Source: an uncultured Helicobacteraceae bacterium (lineage in GTDB: Bacteria; Campylobacterota; Campylobacteria; Campylobacterales; Helicobacteraceae). Taken from it: 64,000 nucleotides of DNA. Within the stretch, counting starts at the first letter, position 1, and each line of letters starts with the position of its first letter. Position numbers and translations under genes: made by a program. Positions 17,461-26,417 of the stretch are shown here, piece after piece. The notes beneath the pieces are model-generated. The model was not told where the DNA came from, did not search any database, and saw nothing but the letters and a program-made list of their open reading frames with translations. The stretch covers positions 27,814 to 91,813 of the forward strand of contig CAKUOH010000007.1 of assembly GCA_934668765.1 (NCBI GenBank). The letters run 5' to 3'.

Positions 17461-20259
17461 CTACGCTTCCTTTGCCAAATATTTCGCTGTGTAGCTGCCA
17501 CTTTTTTGGGCGTTTTTGATGAGTGATTTTACGCTTCCGCAATCTACGACTTTTCCGCCCCTATCTCCGCCCTCAGGTCCAATGTCTATGATATAATCCG
17601 CATTTTTTATTACATCTAAATTATGCTCAATTACTATCATTGAATTGCCAAGTTCCACTAGATGATGCAAAACCAAAACCAAATTATTTATATCCTCAAA
17701 ATGCAGTCCAGTAGTAGGCTCATCAAGCACATAGAGCGTTTTGCCTGTGTCTTTTTTGCAAAGCTCTTTGGCGATTTTTATCCGTTGCGCCTCGCCTCCG
17801 CTTAAAGATAGCGCGTTTTGCCCTAGCGTGATATAGCCTAATCCTATGTCATTTATCGTTTTTAGTTTTTGTGTGATTCGTGGGATTTTTTTGAAAAATT
17901 CTAGTGCCTCGCTAACGCTAAGATTTAGCACATCGGCGATATTTTTGCCATTGTATAGGATTTCTAGCGTTTGATTATTATATTTTTTGCCACCGCACAC
18001 ATCGCATTTGACATTTATATCGGGCAAAAAGTGCATTTCGATTCGTATCTCGCCCTCACCTTGACATTTTTCACATCGCCCACCTTTGACATTAAAGCTA
18101 AATCGCCCCACGCCGTAGCCTCGCACTTTTGCTTCTTTTGTCTGCGAAAAAAGCAAACGAATATCGTCCATCACGCCCGTGTAAGTGGCTGGATTGCTTC
18201 GTGGAGTGCGTCCAATGGGGCTTTGGTCTAAATATATGACTTTATCAAGTTCCTCTAATCCGCGAATCTCCACGCCATCAACGCGATTTATTTTCGTAGC
18301 GCGGTTTAGAATCTCTTGTGCGATAGGGAGCAAAGTTTGAAGCACAATGCTACTTTTGCCACTGCCACTTACGCCTGTTACGCACACAAAATTTAATAGC
18401 GGTATTTTTAAGCTCAAATTTTTGACATTGTTTATGTTGATATTATCAATTTCAAGCCATTTGCTTTGTTTGCGCCCGTGAAAATGCTCTATTTGCTTTT
18501 TGCCATAGATATATTGCGCAGTTAGCGTGTTTGCGTCCTTTAGCTTTTTGATTTCACCGCTAAAAATCACTTTGCCACCATTTTTCCCCGCACCCTCGCC
18601 AATATCCACGATAAAATCCGCATTTTTAATCGTCTCTCTATCGTGCTCGACTACTACAAGCGTGTTGCCCTTTTGTTGCAAAGAGCGAAGCGTTTTGATT
18701 AGGCGCAATGTGTCGCGCTCGTGAAGCCCGATGCTAGGCTCATCAAGCACATAAAGCACACCTGTAAGCCCACTGCCGATTTGTGATGCGATTCGTATGC
18801 GTTGATTTTCGCCTCCGCTAATCGTTCTACTATCGCGCCCCAAACTCAAATATCCAAGCCCCACATCATAGAGAAAATAAAGTCGTTCGCGAATCTCTTT
18901 TAAAATACTTTGCGCTATAAATCTCTGCTCCGCGCTTAAATACGCAAAGTTTTTTTCATCGCTAAAAAGGCGGTAAGATTCTTCAATAGGCATATCCACG
19001 ATTTCGCCAATGCCAAGCCCTGCGACTTTAACGCTTAAAGATTCTAATTTTAGTCGCTTTCCATTGCATAAATCACACACTTTTTCGCTCATATATCCGC
19101 TCAAATCGCTATCATTTTTGCACATATTGTAGGCGATTTTTAGGATTCCGTCCCACGAACTTTTGATTTTGCTTTTGCCCCAATCAAAATGGATTTCCTT
19201 TGGACTGCCATAAAGAATTAAATTTTGTTTTTGCGATGATAGATTTTCAAAAGATTCGCTAGGCTCGATTTTTTCTGCTTTGCAAAAGGCATAAAATAGC
19301 TCCGTGTAGTAGCTTTTGTTAAATCCAAAGATGACTTTAATACCGCCTTTGTTTAGCGGGAGCGCGTCATTTATGATTTTTTTATAGTCGATTCGGTAAT
19401 TCATTCCAAGCCCATTACAGCTAGGACACGCGCCTTTTGGCGAATTAAAACTAAAACTTAAAGGCTCTAAAATCTCAAAGCTAATCTTACAATCAAAGCA
19501 CGCAAAATGCTCACTATAATGCGTAAGTTTCTCGCCCTCTAGCACTTCGATTTCGCCAAAAGATTCTTGTAATCCTCTCTCAATCGCACTTGCTATACGC
19601 GATTTGTTTTCATCATTTATTGTAACTCTATCAAGCACGATTTTTATGGTGTGCTTTTTGTGTTTAGCAAGTTCCACGCTTTCATCAAGGCGCGTCATCA
19701 CGCCATCAATCATCACACGCACGAATCCCTTTTGGCGCAATCCTTCAAGCGTGTCATTAAATGTCCCTTTTTTTTCTTTGACAATGGGCGCAAGGATAGT
19801 GATTTTGCTATCATTTGGCAAAGATAAAATTTGATTTATAATATCGCTACTGCTCATCTGCGAAATCTTTTTGCCACATTTATGACAATGCTGAATCCCC
19901 ACACGCGCATAAAGCAATCGCAAATAATCATAAATCTCCGTAATCGTGCCAACGGTAGAGCGCGGATTTTTAGAAGTCGTCTTTTGGTCGATGGCAATGG
20001 CTGGAGTTAGCCCCTCGATTTTATCGACATCAGGTTTGCCGACTTTATCCAAAAACTGCCTTGCGTAGCTAGATAAACTCTCCAAATATCGCCTTTGTCC
20101 CTCCGCATAGAGCGTATCAAAGGCAAGTGTGCTTTTGCCACTGCCAGATAATCCCGTAAATACGACAAGTTTATTTTTAGGAATCTCTAAATTGATATTT
20201 TTTAGGTTGTTTTCCCTCGCCCCGAAAATTTGAATGTGGTTTTGAATCGTATCTTGCAT
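17461..20259 (-). CDS. uvrA: Excinuclease ABC subunit A
   Basis: 932 aa, full length. DNA-damage recognition ATPase of nucleotide excision repair, working with UvrB and UvrC (not in this window). Two ABC units: Walker A GLSGSGKS near residue 40 with FDTLYAEGQRRYLESLS, and GVSGSGKSS near residue 640. ABC signatures SGGENQR and SGGEAQR precede Walker B VLDEPS and VLDEPT. Zinc-site cysteines are seen as CHKCGKK, CPSCNG and CDVCGGKKY. Single gene, divergent from the glycosyltransferase. Confidence 0.97.
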   Translation of the reverse strand: MQDTIQNHIQIFGARENNLKNINLEIPKNKLVVFTGLSGSGKSTLAFDTLYAEGQRRYLESLSSYARQFLDKVGKPDVDKIEGLTPAIAIDQKTTSKNPRSTVGTITEIYDYLRLLYARVGIQHCHKCGKKISQMSSSDIINQILSLPNDSKITILAPIVKEKKGTFNDTLEGLRQKGFVRVMIDGVMTRLDESVELAKHKKHTIKIVLDRVTINDENKSRIASAIERGLQESFGEIEVLEGEKLTHYSEHFACFDCKISFEILEPLSFSFNSPKGACPSCNGLGMNYRIDYKKIINDALPLNKGGIKVIFGFNKSYYTELFYAFCKAEKIEPSESFENLSSQKQNLILYGSPKEIHFDWGKSKIKSSWDGILKIAYNMCKNDSDLSGYMSEKVCDLCNGKRLKLESLSVKVAGLGIGEIVDMPIEESYRLFSDEKNFAYLSAEQRFIAQSILKEIRERLYFLYDVGLGYLSLGRDSRTISGGENQRIRIASQIGSGLTGVLYVLDEPSIGLHERDTLRLIKTLRSLQQKGNTLVVVEHDRETIKNADFIVDIGEGAGKNGGKVIFSGEIKKLKDANTLTAQYIYGKKQIEHFHGRKQSKWLEIDNININNVKNLSLKIPLLNFVCVTGVSGSGKSSIVLQTLLPIAQEILNRATKINRVDGVEIRGLEELDKVIYLDQSPIGRTPRSNPATYTGVMDDIRLLFSQTKEAKVRGYGVGRFSFNVKGGRCEKCQGEGEIRIEMHFLPDINVKCDVCGGKKYNNQTLEILYNGKNIADVLNLSVSEALEFFKKIPRITQKLKTINDIGLGYITLGQNALSLSGGEAQRIKIAKELCKKDTGKTLYVLDEPTTGLHFEDINNLVLVLHHLVELGNSMIVIEHNLDVIKNADYIIDIGPEGGDRGGKVVDCGSVKSLIKNAQKSGSYTAKYLAKEA

Positions 20260-20351
20260 ATTTTGTCCTATGATGAAGTTTAAAGGCGGAATATTACTAA
20301 AATTTGGCTAAATTTGGTAGAATCTGCGCCTAAATTTTTGTAAGGAAAATA

Positions 20352-21995
20352 ATGCAAACAAGCAAAAATATCACGCGCGGAAGTATTTTAGATGAGAAAT
20401 CGGGGTTGCGAAGTTGTGAGCAAGGAAATAAGACTAATAGTCTATTGACGAAGCGAACAACAAGTCTCCCCGATTTATCGCTAAAAGACAAACGCGCATC
20501 GCCAAAAATCGGCATTGTAATCCCCATATATAATGTCGCTAAATATTTAAGGCAGTGTCTTGATTCTGTGCTAAATCAAACTTATGGCAATTTTCACGCA
20601 GTGCTTGTAAATGATGGAAGCAATGATATTTTAAGTGGCGAATCTAAAAATTCCCCCTCCCTTGCGGAGGGGGATAAAGGGGGTGGGTGCTATACACAAA
20701 ATATCAGCAATGCAAAATTTGCAAATAGTGATTTTACCCACCCCCTGCGCCACCCTAGCGCAAGGGAGGGGGAACAAAAGGCAGAATCCCTAAAAATCGC
20801 CCTAGAATATGTCGCAAAAGATGAGCGATTCGTGCTAATTGATAAAGCAAATGGAGGATTAAGCAGTGCTAGAAATGTGGGGATTGATTATTTTGCTAAT
20901 TCACTTGTAGGCAATTCGTCTTTGGGTATGCAATCCGCAGGATTTGCGAACAAAGCAATCCATACAAATAATTTAGATTGCCACGATTCTGCTAACACAA
21001 AATCTCGCAATGACGAATCTTATTCCCCCTCCATTGCTGATGGGACTAGGGGGTGGGTAATTTCTCCACAAATGACTTTTTACACACGCCCAAATCACAC
21101 AAATCTAAATCCACCCAAAATCGATTATATTATCTTTTTGGATTCAGATGACTTTTGGGAAGTGAATTTGCTTGAATCGTGCTTGGAATCTATGCAACAA
21201 AACGATAATCCAAATATTATTTGGTTTGATTGGCGCGAATCTTATGAATCTTATGAATCCAAAATATCTAAAAATCCCCACAGCCAAACTATGCTAGAGA
21301 TTTTTGGCTATGCGAATCCCACGCAAATAAATGCGATAGAGTGGCTAAATCACGCAAAAGATAAGCAAATCTATCAATTTTGGTGGGCGTGGCAGGGGTT
21401 AATCTGCTTTGAATATTTGAAGCGCGTGAATTTGCGCTTTTTAGAGGGCATAATTTTTGAAGATAATCTCTTTGGCATTTTGCTATTTTTGCAAAGCGAA
21501 TCAATCGCCATAATGCCACGCAAACTTTACAATTACCGCATTCGCGCAAATAGCACGACTACCATTGCCAAAAATACAAAATCTCTCCCGCCGTTTGTAG
21601 AGCCTTTGCGCGTGGCGCAGGGCGATTTGGCGTGGGGATATTTTTGCGCACAAAGCTTATGTGAGATAGCGTTGAGCGTTGCCACATTCTGCGAGACTTA
21701 CAAGGATAAAGAAAAGGCAAATCTATGCAAAGTGAATTTTTTGCCACATTTATTGGCTGAATCTTGCGATATTTTGCGCTTTAAGTGTGATATTTATAGC
21801 ACAAAGGCGCGATTCGTTAGGCTTTTAAAAAAAGAGCGCGAAAATTTGCAAATCTTACAAATCATTAGTTTTATCACGCCACGCGCATTTAAAGGGGTGC
21901 GATATTTTCTTTTTTTGCTTTGTATAAAGCCACAACTCGCAATCTTTCGCGCAATGCGAAAAATACGCAAGATTTTAGGGCTGTATCGTGGATAG
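20352..21995 (+). CDS. Family 2 glycosyltransferase with in-frame repeat insertions
   Basis: 547 aa, longer than usual for its class. GT-A core: PKIGIVIPIYNVAKYL at 51-66, LVNDGS at 85-90, GGLSSARNVGIDYF at 168-181, and DSDDFW (DXD metal site) at 264-269. Two stretches, about residues 96-143 and 187-243, are translations of the dispersed repeats A and B and split the conserved core; removing them gives a normal spacing. The first 50 residues also come from a palindromic element. ATG follows AAGGAAAAT. The frame is intact throughout, so the enzyme may still work on a surface polysaccharide. Overlaps thiL by 8 nt. Confidence 0.85.
   Translation: MQTSKNITRGSILDEKSGLRSCEQGNKTNSLLTKRTTSLPDLSLKDKRASPKIGIVIPIYNVAKYLRQCLDSVLNQTYGNFHAVLVNDGSNDILSGESKNSPSLAEGDKGGGCYTQNISNAKFANSDFTHPLRHPSAREGEQKAESLKIALEYVAKDERFVLIDKANGGLSSARNVGIDYFANSLVGNSSLGMQSAGFANKAIHTNNLDCHDSANTKSRNDESYSPSIADGTRGWVISPQMTFYTRPNHTNLNPPKIDYIIFLDSDDFWEVNLLESCLESMQQNDNPNIIWFDWRESYESYESKISKNPHSQTMLEIFGYANPTQINAIEWLNHAKDKQIYQFWWAWQGLICFEYLKRVNLRFLEGIIFEDNLFGILLFLQSESIAIMPRKLYNYRIRANSTTTIAKNTKSLPPFVEPLRVAQGDLAWGYFCAQSLCEIALSVATFCETYKDKEKANLCKVNFLPHLLAESCDILRFKCDIYSTKARFVRLLKKERENLQILQIISFITPRAFKGVRYFLFLLCIKPQLAIFRAMRKIRKILGLYRG
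20391..20482. repeat. Palindromic element in glycosyltransferase N-terminus
   Basis: Arms AAATCGGGG (20397-20405) and CCCCGATTT (20468-20476) enclose an inner palindrome AGACTAATAGTCT (20431-20443). It encodes residues ~14-43, upstream of where family members normally begin. Confidence 0.55.
20638..20775. repeat. Repeat A inverted pair inside glycosyltransferase
   Basis: Forward copy 20650-20689 (CTCCCTTGCGGAGGGGGAT... GGGGGTGGGT) and a variant inverted copy 20737-20772 (CACCCCCTGCGCCACCC... GCGCAAGGGAGGGGG), 47 nt apart, read in frame as SPSLAEGDKGGG and THPLRHPSAREGE. The same pair architecture recurs at 13701-13832. Confidence 0.85.
20905..21062. repeat. Repeat B plus A inside glycosyltransferase
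   Basis: B segment at 20910-21020 (shares GCAATCCGCAGGATTTG with the copy near 41960 and GATTGCCACGATT with 63925) followed by an A copy at 21020-21060 read as SPSIADGTRGWV. The whole 150 nt is free of stops in the gene's frame. Confidence 0.8.
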
Positions 21996-22836
21996 AGAAG
22001 CAAAATTTATCGCAAAATTGCAAGCGCAAAAAATCACGCGATTTATAGGCGATGATGGCGCGGTGGTAGGGCGAAAAATCTATGCGATGGATTTATTTTG
22101 CGAGGGTGTGCATTTTAAAATCCCGCATTTTAGCTATTACCAAATCGCACAAAAGGCATTGCTTGTGAATATCAGCGACATTTTGGCGATGGGTGCAAAG
22201 CCTAAATACGCGCTTTTAGGCATTTCGCTTGGTAAATATATGAGTGGTGCGGATATTGATGAGCTAAATAAAGGTTTTAGCGCGGTGTGTAGGGAATTTG
22301 GTGTGAAAATCATCGGGGGCGATACGATTAGCGATACAAAGCTAAATATCGCCATTACAATGATTGGCGAGTTGCGAAAAAAGCCTATTTTGCGGAGTAA
22401 TTTTAAGGTGGGCGATTTGCTTTTTCACACGCAAACGCGCGGAAATCCGCTTGGGCGCAGTTTAAAAGATATGCGATATTTGTATAGGGGCGGGAAAATC
22501 GCTAGGACTTCAAAATTTTACGCGCCCACGCTTCACGCAAAATTTATAAGCGACATTTTGGGCTTTGTGCGCGGTGGAATGGATATTTCAGACGGGCTGT
22601 TTAATGAGCTAAATCGCATTAGTTTGCTAAATCGCGTGGGTTTTAGATTTTTTGAGTGTGTGAATCGCGTAAATGCCGTTAGTGGCGAAGAGTATGAATT
22701 TTTATTTTCGATTCGCAAAAAAGATGAGCGCAGATTAAAGCTAATCGCACAAAAAAACCGCGTGAATCTAGTGAAAGTAGCGAATTTGGTGCGTGGCAAA
22801 GCGCGATTTCACTGCATTTCGTGGCATAAAATGTGA
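21988..22836 (+). CDS. thiL: Thiamine-monophosphate kinase
   Basis: 282 aa from GTG at 21988. Phosphorylates thiamine monophosphate to the diphosphate cofactor. Shows the AIRS-fold pattern of ThiL: FIGDDGAVV near residue 18, MDLFCEGVHF, a KALLVNISDILAMGAKP segment, IIGGDTI and GGMDISDGLFNEL. Somewhat shorter than typical (300-330 aa) and rich in Arg/Lys at the C-terminus, but all motifs are present. It overlaps the glycosyltransferase by 8 nt and converges with surE. thiE lies 5 kb away on the other strand. Confidence 0.9.
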   Translation: MDREAKFIAKLQAQKITRFIGDDGAVVGRKIYAMDLFCEGVHFKIPHFSYYQIAQKALLVNISDILAMGAKPKYALLGISLGKYMSGADIDELNKGFSAVCREFGVKIIGGDTISDTKLNIAITMIGELRKKPILRSNFKVGDLLFHTQTRGNPLGRSLKDMRYLYRGGKIARTSKFYAPTLHAKFISDILGFVRGGMDISDGLFNELNRISLLNRVGFRFFECVNRVNAVSGEEYEFLFSIRKKDERRLKLIAQKNRVNLVKVANLVRGKARFHCISWHKM

Positions 22837-22846
22837 AATAATGTGG

Positions 22847-23617
22847 CTATTTTACCCACGATTTAAGCATATTCATATCCTCATAGCTTGTCATATCAAG
22901 CATTATGGGCGTTATGCTTGTCCATCCTGCAAACACAGCCGCAAAATCCGAGTTATTTTCCGCTCTCTCATTCCACGCAAGCGGGTGCAATCCTAGCCAA
23001 TAGTATTCTTCGCCACGCGGAGTCTTGCGCTTGTGTGCGTCATTTCCATAGATTCGGTAGCCTAGTTGAGTGATTTTTATGCCTTTGTAATCCTTTGCTT
23101 TAACTTTTGGGATATTTATATTTAGTAATTTGCGCCCTGTGAGCGGGAATTTCGCGCTTAAAATTTTTGCTACCAAATCGCGTGATACTTCTTTTGCCAA
23201 AGCAAAATCCTCTGTAAAAACTTCATTTTTATCATCTACCACTTGCGAAATGGCAATAGATGGAATCTCCCTTATCGCGCCCTCCATTGCCCCTGCCACC
23301 GTGCCTGAGTAGGTTACATCTTCGCCCATATTTGAACCTATGTTTATGCCTGATATGATTAAGTCTGGCGTAATTCCAAGTGTATTTAGTGCCAAATACA
23401 CGCAGTCTGCGGGTGTGCCATCATCAAGTTTGTAGAAATCTTTGATAATTTTGATTAGTCGCAGTGGCTTTGTGAGCGTTAATCCGTGTCCGCAGGCGGA
23501 TTTTTCACTCGCAGGTGCTACGACAATAATTCGCACTAATCCGTCTAATGCTTCTATAAGTGCCTGTAATGCGATAGATTCAAAGCCATCATCGTTGGTA
23601 ATTAAGATAGTTTTCAT
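22847..23617 (-). CDS. surE: 5'-nucleotidase SurE
   Basis: 256 aa from ATG at 23617, which has AAGGAAAAA just upstream; a longer frame to 23638 would overlap ispA. Survival protein E dephosphorylates nucleoside monophosphates. Motifs: ITNDDGF with the metal-binding Asp pair at the N-terminus, VVAPASEKSACGHGLT, DGTPADCVY, and ISGINIGSNMGEDVTYSGTV. Follows ispA in the same transcription unit. Confidence 0.94.
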   Translation of the reverse strand: MKTILITNDDGFESIALQALIEALDGLVRIIVVAPASEKSACGHGLTLTKPLRLIKIIKDFYKLDDGTPADCVYLALNTLGITPDLIISGINIGSNMGEDVTYSGTVAGAMEGAIREIPSIAISQVVDDKNEVFTEDFALAKEVSRDLVAKILSAKFPLTGRKLLNINIPKVKAKDYKGIKITQLGYRIYGNDAHKRKTPRGEEYYWLGLHPLAWNERAENNSDFAAVFAGWTSITPIMLDMTSYEDMNMLKSWVK

Positions 23618-23630
23618 AATTTTTCCTTGT

Positions 23631-24482
23631 TTAATCAAAATATTTATTTAGCAAAAAATATAAGTTTTTTGCGATTTTTTTATCGATTTTTTCAAGCGAA
23701 TCTAAAAGTGCGATTTTTTGTGATTTTAACGCGTCTTGCGCCCCTTTTAACCCAAGTAGATTCACATAGCTGTTTTTATATTCATCGATATTTGCACTTT
23801 TGCCCTCGCTTTCGGAGATTTTATCCAAAATATCATCGCGAATCTGAAAAAATAATCCTAATTTTATTCCAAAACCATAGAGTTGAATCTGCTCCTTTTT
23901 TGGTAGCTCGGCGATGATTGCGCCCATTTCTAGCGAAGCAGCGATGAGATGTGCGGTTTTATTTGTGTGGATAAAATCCACCTTTTCTCGTTTTAATTTC
24001 TGCCCCTCAAAGTGGCAATCTAATGCTTGTCCAAGCACCATTTTTAGCCCTCCAAAAGATAACGATTTAGCTAACTTTGTGCGAATCTTATCGCTAAAAT
24101 GTGCCGTAGCGATTAAATAAAACGCATAGGTATTTAGCCCATCGCCACACAAAATCGCGTCCGCCTCGCTATATTTGGTATGCAAAGTGGGGTGATTGCG
24201 GCGCAAGGTGGCATTATCCATAGCAGGTAAATCATCGTGGATTAGGGAATAAGTGTGGAGCGATTCGATTGCTAGGGCGATTTGAAAACTATCTTTTACA
24301 CGCTCTTTATTATGCGCCAAAACCACACAAAATAGCAACGCAGGGCGAAATCGCTTCCCGCCATTTTGCACCATTTCCCAAAATGCGCATTCAAAGCTCG
24401 GGTGAAAACTGCGCATAATCTTTACGCTATGATGTTGCAAATATCGCTCAAACGCGTTTAATACGCTATCTAATCGCTTCAT
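23631..24482 (-). CDS. ispA: Polyprenyl (farnesyl/geranyl) diphosphate synthase
   Basis: 283 aa. Chain-elongating prenyltransferase. First Asp-rich motif in HDDLPAMDNATLRRNHPT, second in FQIRDDILDK; GGKRFRPALL near residue 36 binds diphosphate. The spacing of the first motif (DDLPAMD, with two extra residues) is typical of bacterial short-chain FPP/GGPP synthases. Its ATG overlaps the stop of the PDZ-protein gene by 4 nt and surE follows, the order known from Helicobacter. Confidence 0.92.
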   Translation of the reverse strand: MKRLDSVLNAFERYLQHHSVKIMRSFHPSFECAFWEMVQNGGKRFRPALLFCVVLAHNKERVKDSFQIALAIESLHTYSLIHDDLPAMDNATLRRNHPTLHTKYSEADAILCGDGLNTYAFYLIATAHFSDKIRTKLAKSLSFGGLKMVLGQALDCHFEGQKLKREKVDFIHTNKTAHLIAASLEMGAIIAELPKKEQIQLYGFGIKLGLFFQIRDDILDKISESEGKSANIDEYKNSYVNLLGLKGAQDALKSQKIALLDSLEKIDKKIAKNLYFLLNKYFD

Positions 24483-25624
24483 TTGTCCTCATTTTTAAAT
24501 GTGATAAAAAACTCAAAATCTTTGCGTGTGATTAAAAACGAAAAGTCCCATTTTTCGCGTAATACACGCAAAATCGCCGAATCTAACTCTGTCTTATTCT
24601 CTATAATGATTTGATTTAGGCGCAAAATCCTATCATTTGCCCTAAAAATAGACGCGTTCGGGGCGCGAATCACGCGCAGACTATCATCAATCACAATGCC
24701 AAAAAAATCTAACATTGTGCCATTTTCATCAAATCCACGCACTCGCTTCATCGGTAGAAAGGCAAAATTTAAGATTCTATCGCCTCTTTTAACGCGAATC
24801 GTGGCTTTTTTACCAAGTGGTAGCGTGGCGGCAGTGTCAAAAAAATCATTTTCATTTTTTAGCGTAGTGTCGTTTATTGCCACAATCTCATCGCCTATTT
24901 TAAGCGAATCTGTGGCGTTCGTGCTTTTTTGATTCGCAAGATTCGCGCCTTTTTGATTCGTAGCATTTTTTTGATTTGAACCAGAATCTAATAGCATAAA
25001 TTTCACAAATGGATTAACATAGCTAATAATTAACGCGCCTTTTTGCGCCTTTATTTCAAAGCCTATGTCGCTGTAAATTTTCACACCATTTTCGCTCAAA
25101 AAGCGTGAAATGTAGGCAATATCGATAAATTTATCGCTTCCTGCGCTTAACCCATAGCTTTGATAGCAAATATCGCTAATTACCGCATTTTGCGGGATTT
25201 GGCGCGAAAATGTGGCTTTGTTTTTTAGTGAAAGCTGTTGGCGCAAAATCTTACCTTGCGTGATGGCATTATCTGTGATTGCGGCAAGGGGCATATTTTT
25301 TGCACTTTGCGTGATAGGGATTAAGTCATATTTTGGGACAATCTTTTTGCCAGAAAATAGCATTAGCCCAGTGAATCCGTCATATTTTAGCAAATCTTTG
25401 CCTTTTGATTCGCTAAAAGATGTGCCACCATAAGCAAGATATTTGCCATCGCCTATGTGGATTGCGCGAATCTCTTTCCAGCCCTCTAGCGTAAAAATCT
25501 GCGAAGCGTTTAAATAAAATTCCTTGCATTTGCTAAAATTATATGCCTCTAGCGCGTTTGGTGCGATAAAAAGTGCGAATCCAAAAAGCGCGAATCTACG
25601 CAATAAATTTGTTTGATTTGCCAC
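24479..25624 (-). CDS. Secreted PDZ-domain protein
   Basis: About 381 aa from a GTG at 25624; the longer frame to 25720 would overlap ybaB. The N-terminus RRFALFGFALFIAPNALEA is a signal peptide. The middle is a conserved Campylobacterota-type region (GDGKYLAYGGTSFSESKG); the C-terminal part contains a PDZ-like segment (SLKIGDEIVAINDTTLKN, KKATIRVKRGD). An Asn/Gln/Lys-rich stretch of about 25 residues (repeats of NQK) interrupts the region before the PDZ carboxylate-binding loop. No protease triad is visible. Probably a periplasmic scaffold or chaperone-like protein; start uncertain. Confidence 0.65.
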   Translation of the reverse strand: MANQTNLLRRFALFGFALFIAPNALEAYNFSKCKEFYLNASQIFTLEGWKEIRAIHIGDGKYLAYGGTSFSESKGKDLLKYDGFTGLMLFSGKKIVPKYDLIPITQSAKNMPLAAITDNAITQGKILRQQLSLKNKATFSRQIPQNAVISDICYQSYGLSAGSDKFIDIAYISRFLSENGVKIYSDIGFEIKAQKGALIISYVNPFVKFMLLDSGSNQKNATNQKGANLANQKSTNATDSLKIGDEIVAINDTTLKNENDFFDTAATLPLGKKATIRVKRGDRILNFAFLPMKRVRGFDENGTMLDFFGIVIDDSLRVIRAPNASIFRANDRILRLNQIIIENKTELDSAILRVLREKWDFSFLITRKDFEFFITFKNEDK

Positions 25625-25655
25625 GAAAAACGCGACAAAAGCCCTGCAAATGCGA

Positions 25656-25955
25656 TTATTTAAATGGCGAAAAATCACCCAAAAGCTCCATTGCGTTTGA
25701 TTTTTTCGCATTTTCGGCATTTTTTAGTGCTTCGTTAATTGCGCCAATTAGCAAAATCTGCAACGCCTCCAAGTCCTCTAATAACGATTTATCGATATTT
25801 AAATCCACTACTTCGCTGTTGCCATTCACACTCACACTCACAAGTCCACCGCCACTTTTTGCCGTGTAGATGGTGTTTGCGTTCTTTTCCTCGATATTTT
25901 TGATATTGCTTTGAAGCTGCTCTAACATATTGCTAAAATCATTTGGATTAAACAT
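25656..25955 (-). CDS. YbaB/EbfC nucleoid-associated protein
   Basis: 99 aa. Small dimeric DNA-binding family: MFNPNDFSNMLEQLQSNIKN helix, GGGLVSVSVNGNSEVVDLNID central strand region, and the LLIGAINEALKNAE helix. Follows panD by 11 nt, the neighbourhood known from H. pylori. The final codons overlap only a possible longer frame of the next gene. Confidence 0.9.
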   Translation of the reverse strand: MFNPNDFSNMLEQLQSNIKNIEEKNANTIYTAKSGGGLVSVSVNGNSEVVDLNIDKSLLEDLEALQILLIGAINEALKNAENAKKSNAMELLGDFSPFK

Positions 25956-25966
25956 TGTGGTTTCCT

Positions 25967-26332
25967 TTAAAATTGCGCACTTTGGGCAATTATTTCATTT
26001 TTTTCGCCAAGTTGCAAAATCTTTGGTGCGTAGTTTTCTAGCTCGGATTCATCATAAAGCGCATAAGCCATAATGATGACTTTATCCCCGACTTGCGCCT
26101 TTCTAGCCGCTGCACCATTTAGACAAATAATGCCACTAGATTCCGCGCCTTCGATAATATAAGTGCTAAATCGCTCCCCATTGTTGATATTTGCGACTTC
26201 GACTTTCTGCCCTGCACGGAGATTTGCACACTCCAAAAGTGCCTTATCGATTGTGATTGAGCCTGTGTAGTTTAGATTTGCATCTGTAATCGTGGCGCGG
26301 TGCAGTTTTGCGCTTAACATTTCGATTTGCAT
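25967..26332 (-). CDS. panD: Aspartate 1-decarboxylase
   Basis: 121 aa from ATG at 26332, preceded by GGAGGCGAA; a longer frame to 26482 runs back through the divergent promoter and hypE and is not used. Pyruvoyl enzyme making beta-alanine for pantothenate. The N-terminus [16 protein letters not shown] and the self-cleavage site YTGSITID (Gly-Ser, residues ~24-25) are exact family hallmarks, followed by the GERFSTYII and [12 protein letters not shown] segments. First gene of the panD-ybaB-PDZ-ispA-surE run. Confidence 0.95.
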   Translation of the reverse strand: MQIEMLSAKLHRATITDANLNYTGSITIDKALLECANLRAGQKVEVANINNGERFSTYIIEGAESSGIICLNGAAARKAQVGDKVIIMAYALYDESELENYAPKILQLGEKNEIIAQSAQF

Positions 26333-26377
26333 TTCGCCTCCGTTTTTAAAAAAATGTGGGATTTTAACATTAAATTG

Positions 26378-26383
26378 ATTATA
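26378..26383 (-). promoter_or_regulatory. -10 box for panD operon
   Basis: Minus-strand TATAAT 46 nt upstream of the panD ATG, in the divergent gap with hypE. Confidence 0.5.
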
Positions 26384-26417
26384 CTTGACTAAAAAATTCT
26401 TTAAGGTGGTAAATTTT

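Noticed and set aside
26385..26417. Upstream ATG for hypE
   Set aside because: Lies in the divergent promoter region and lacks a ribosome-binding site; ATG at 26418 follows TAAGGTGG.
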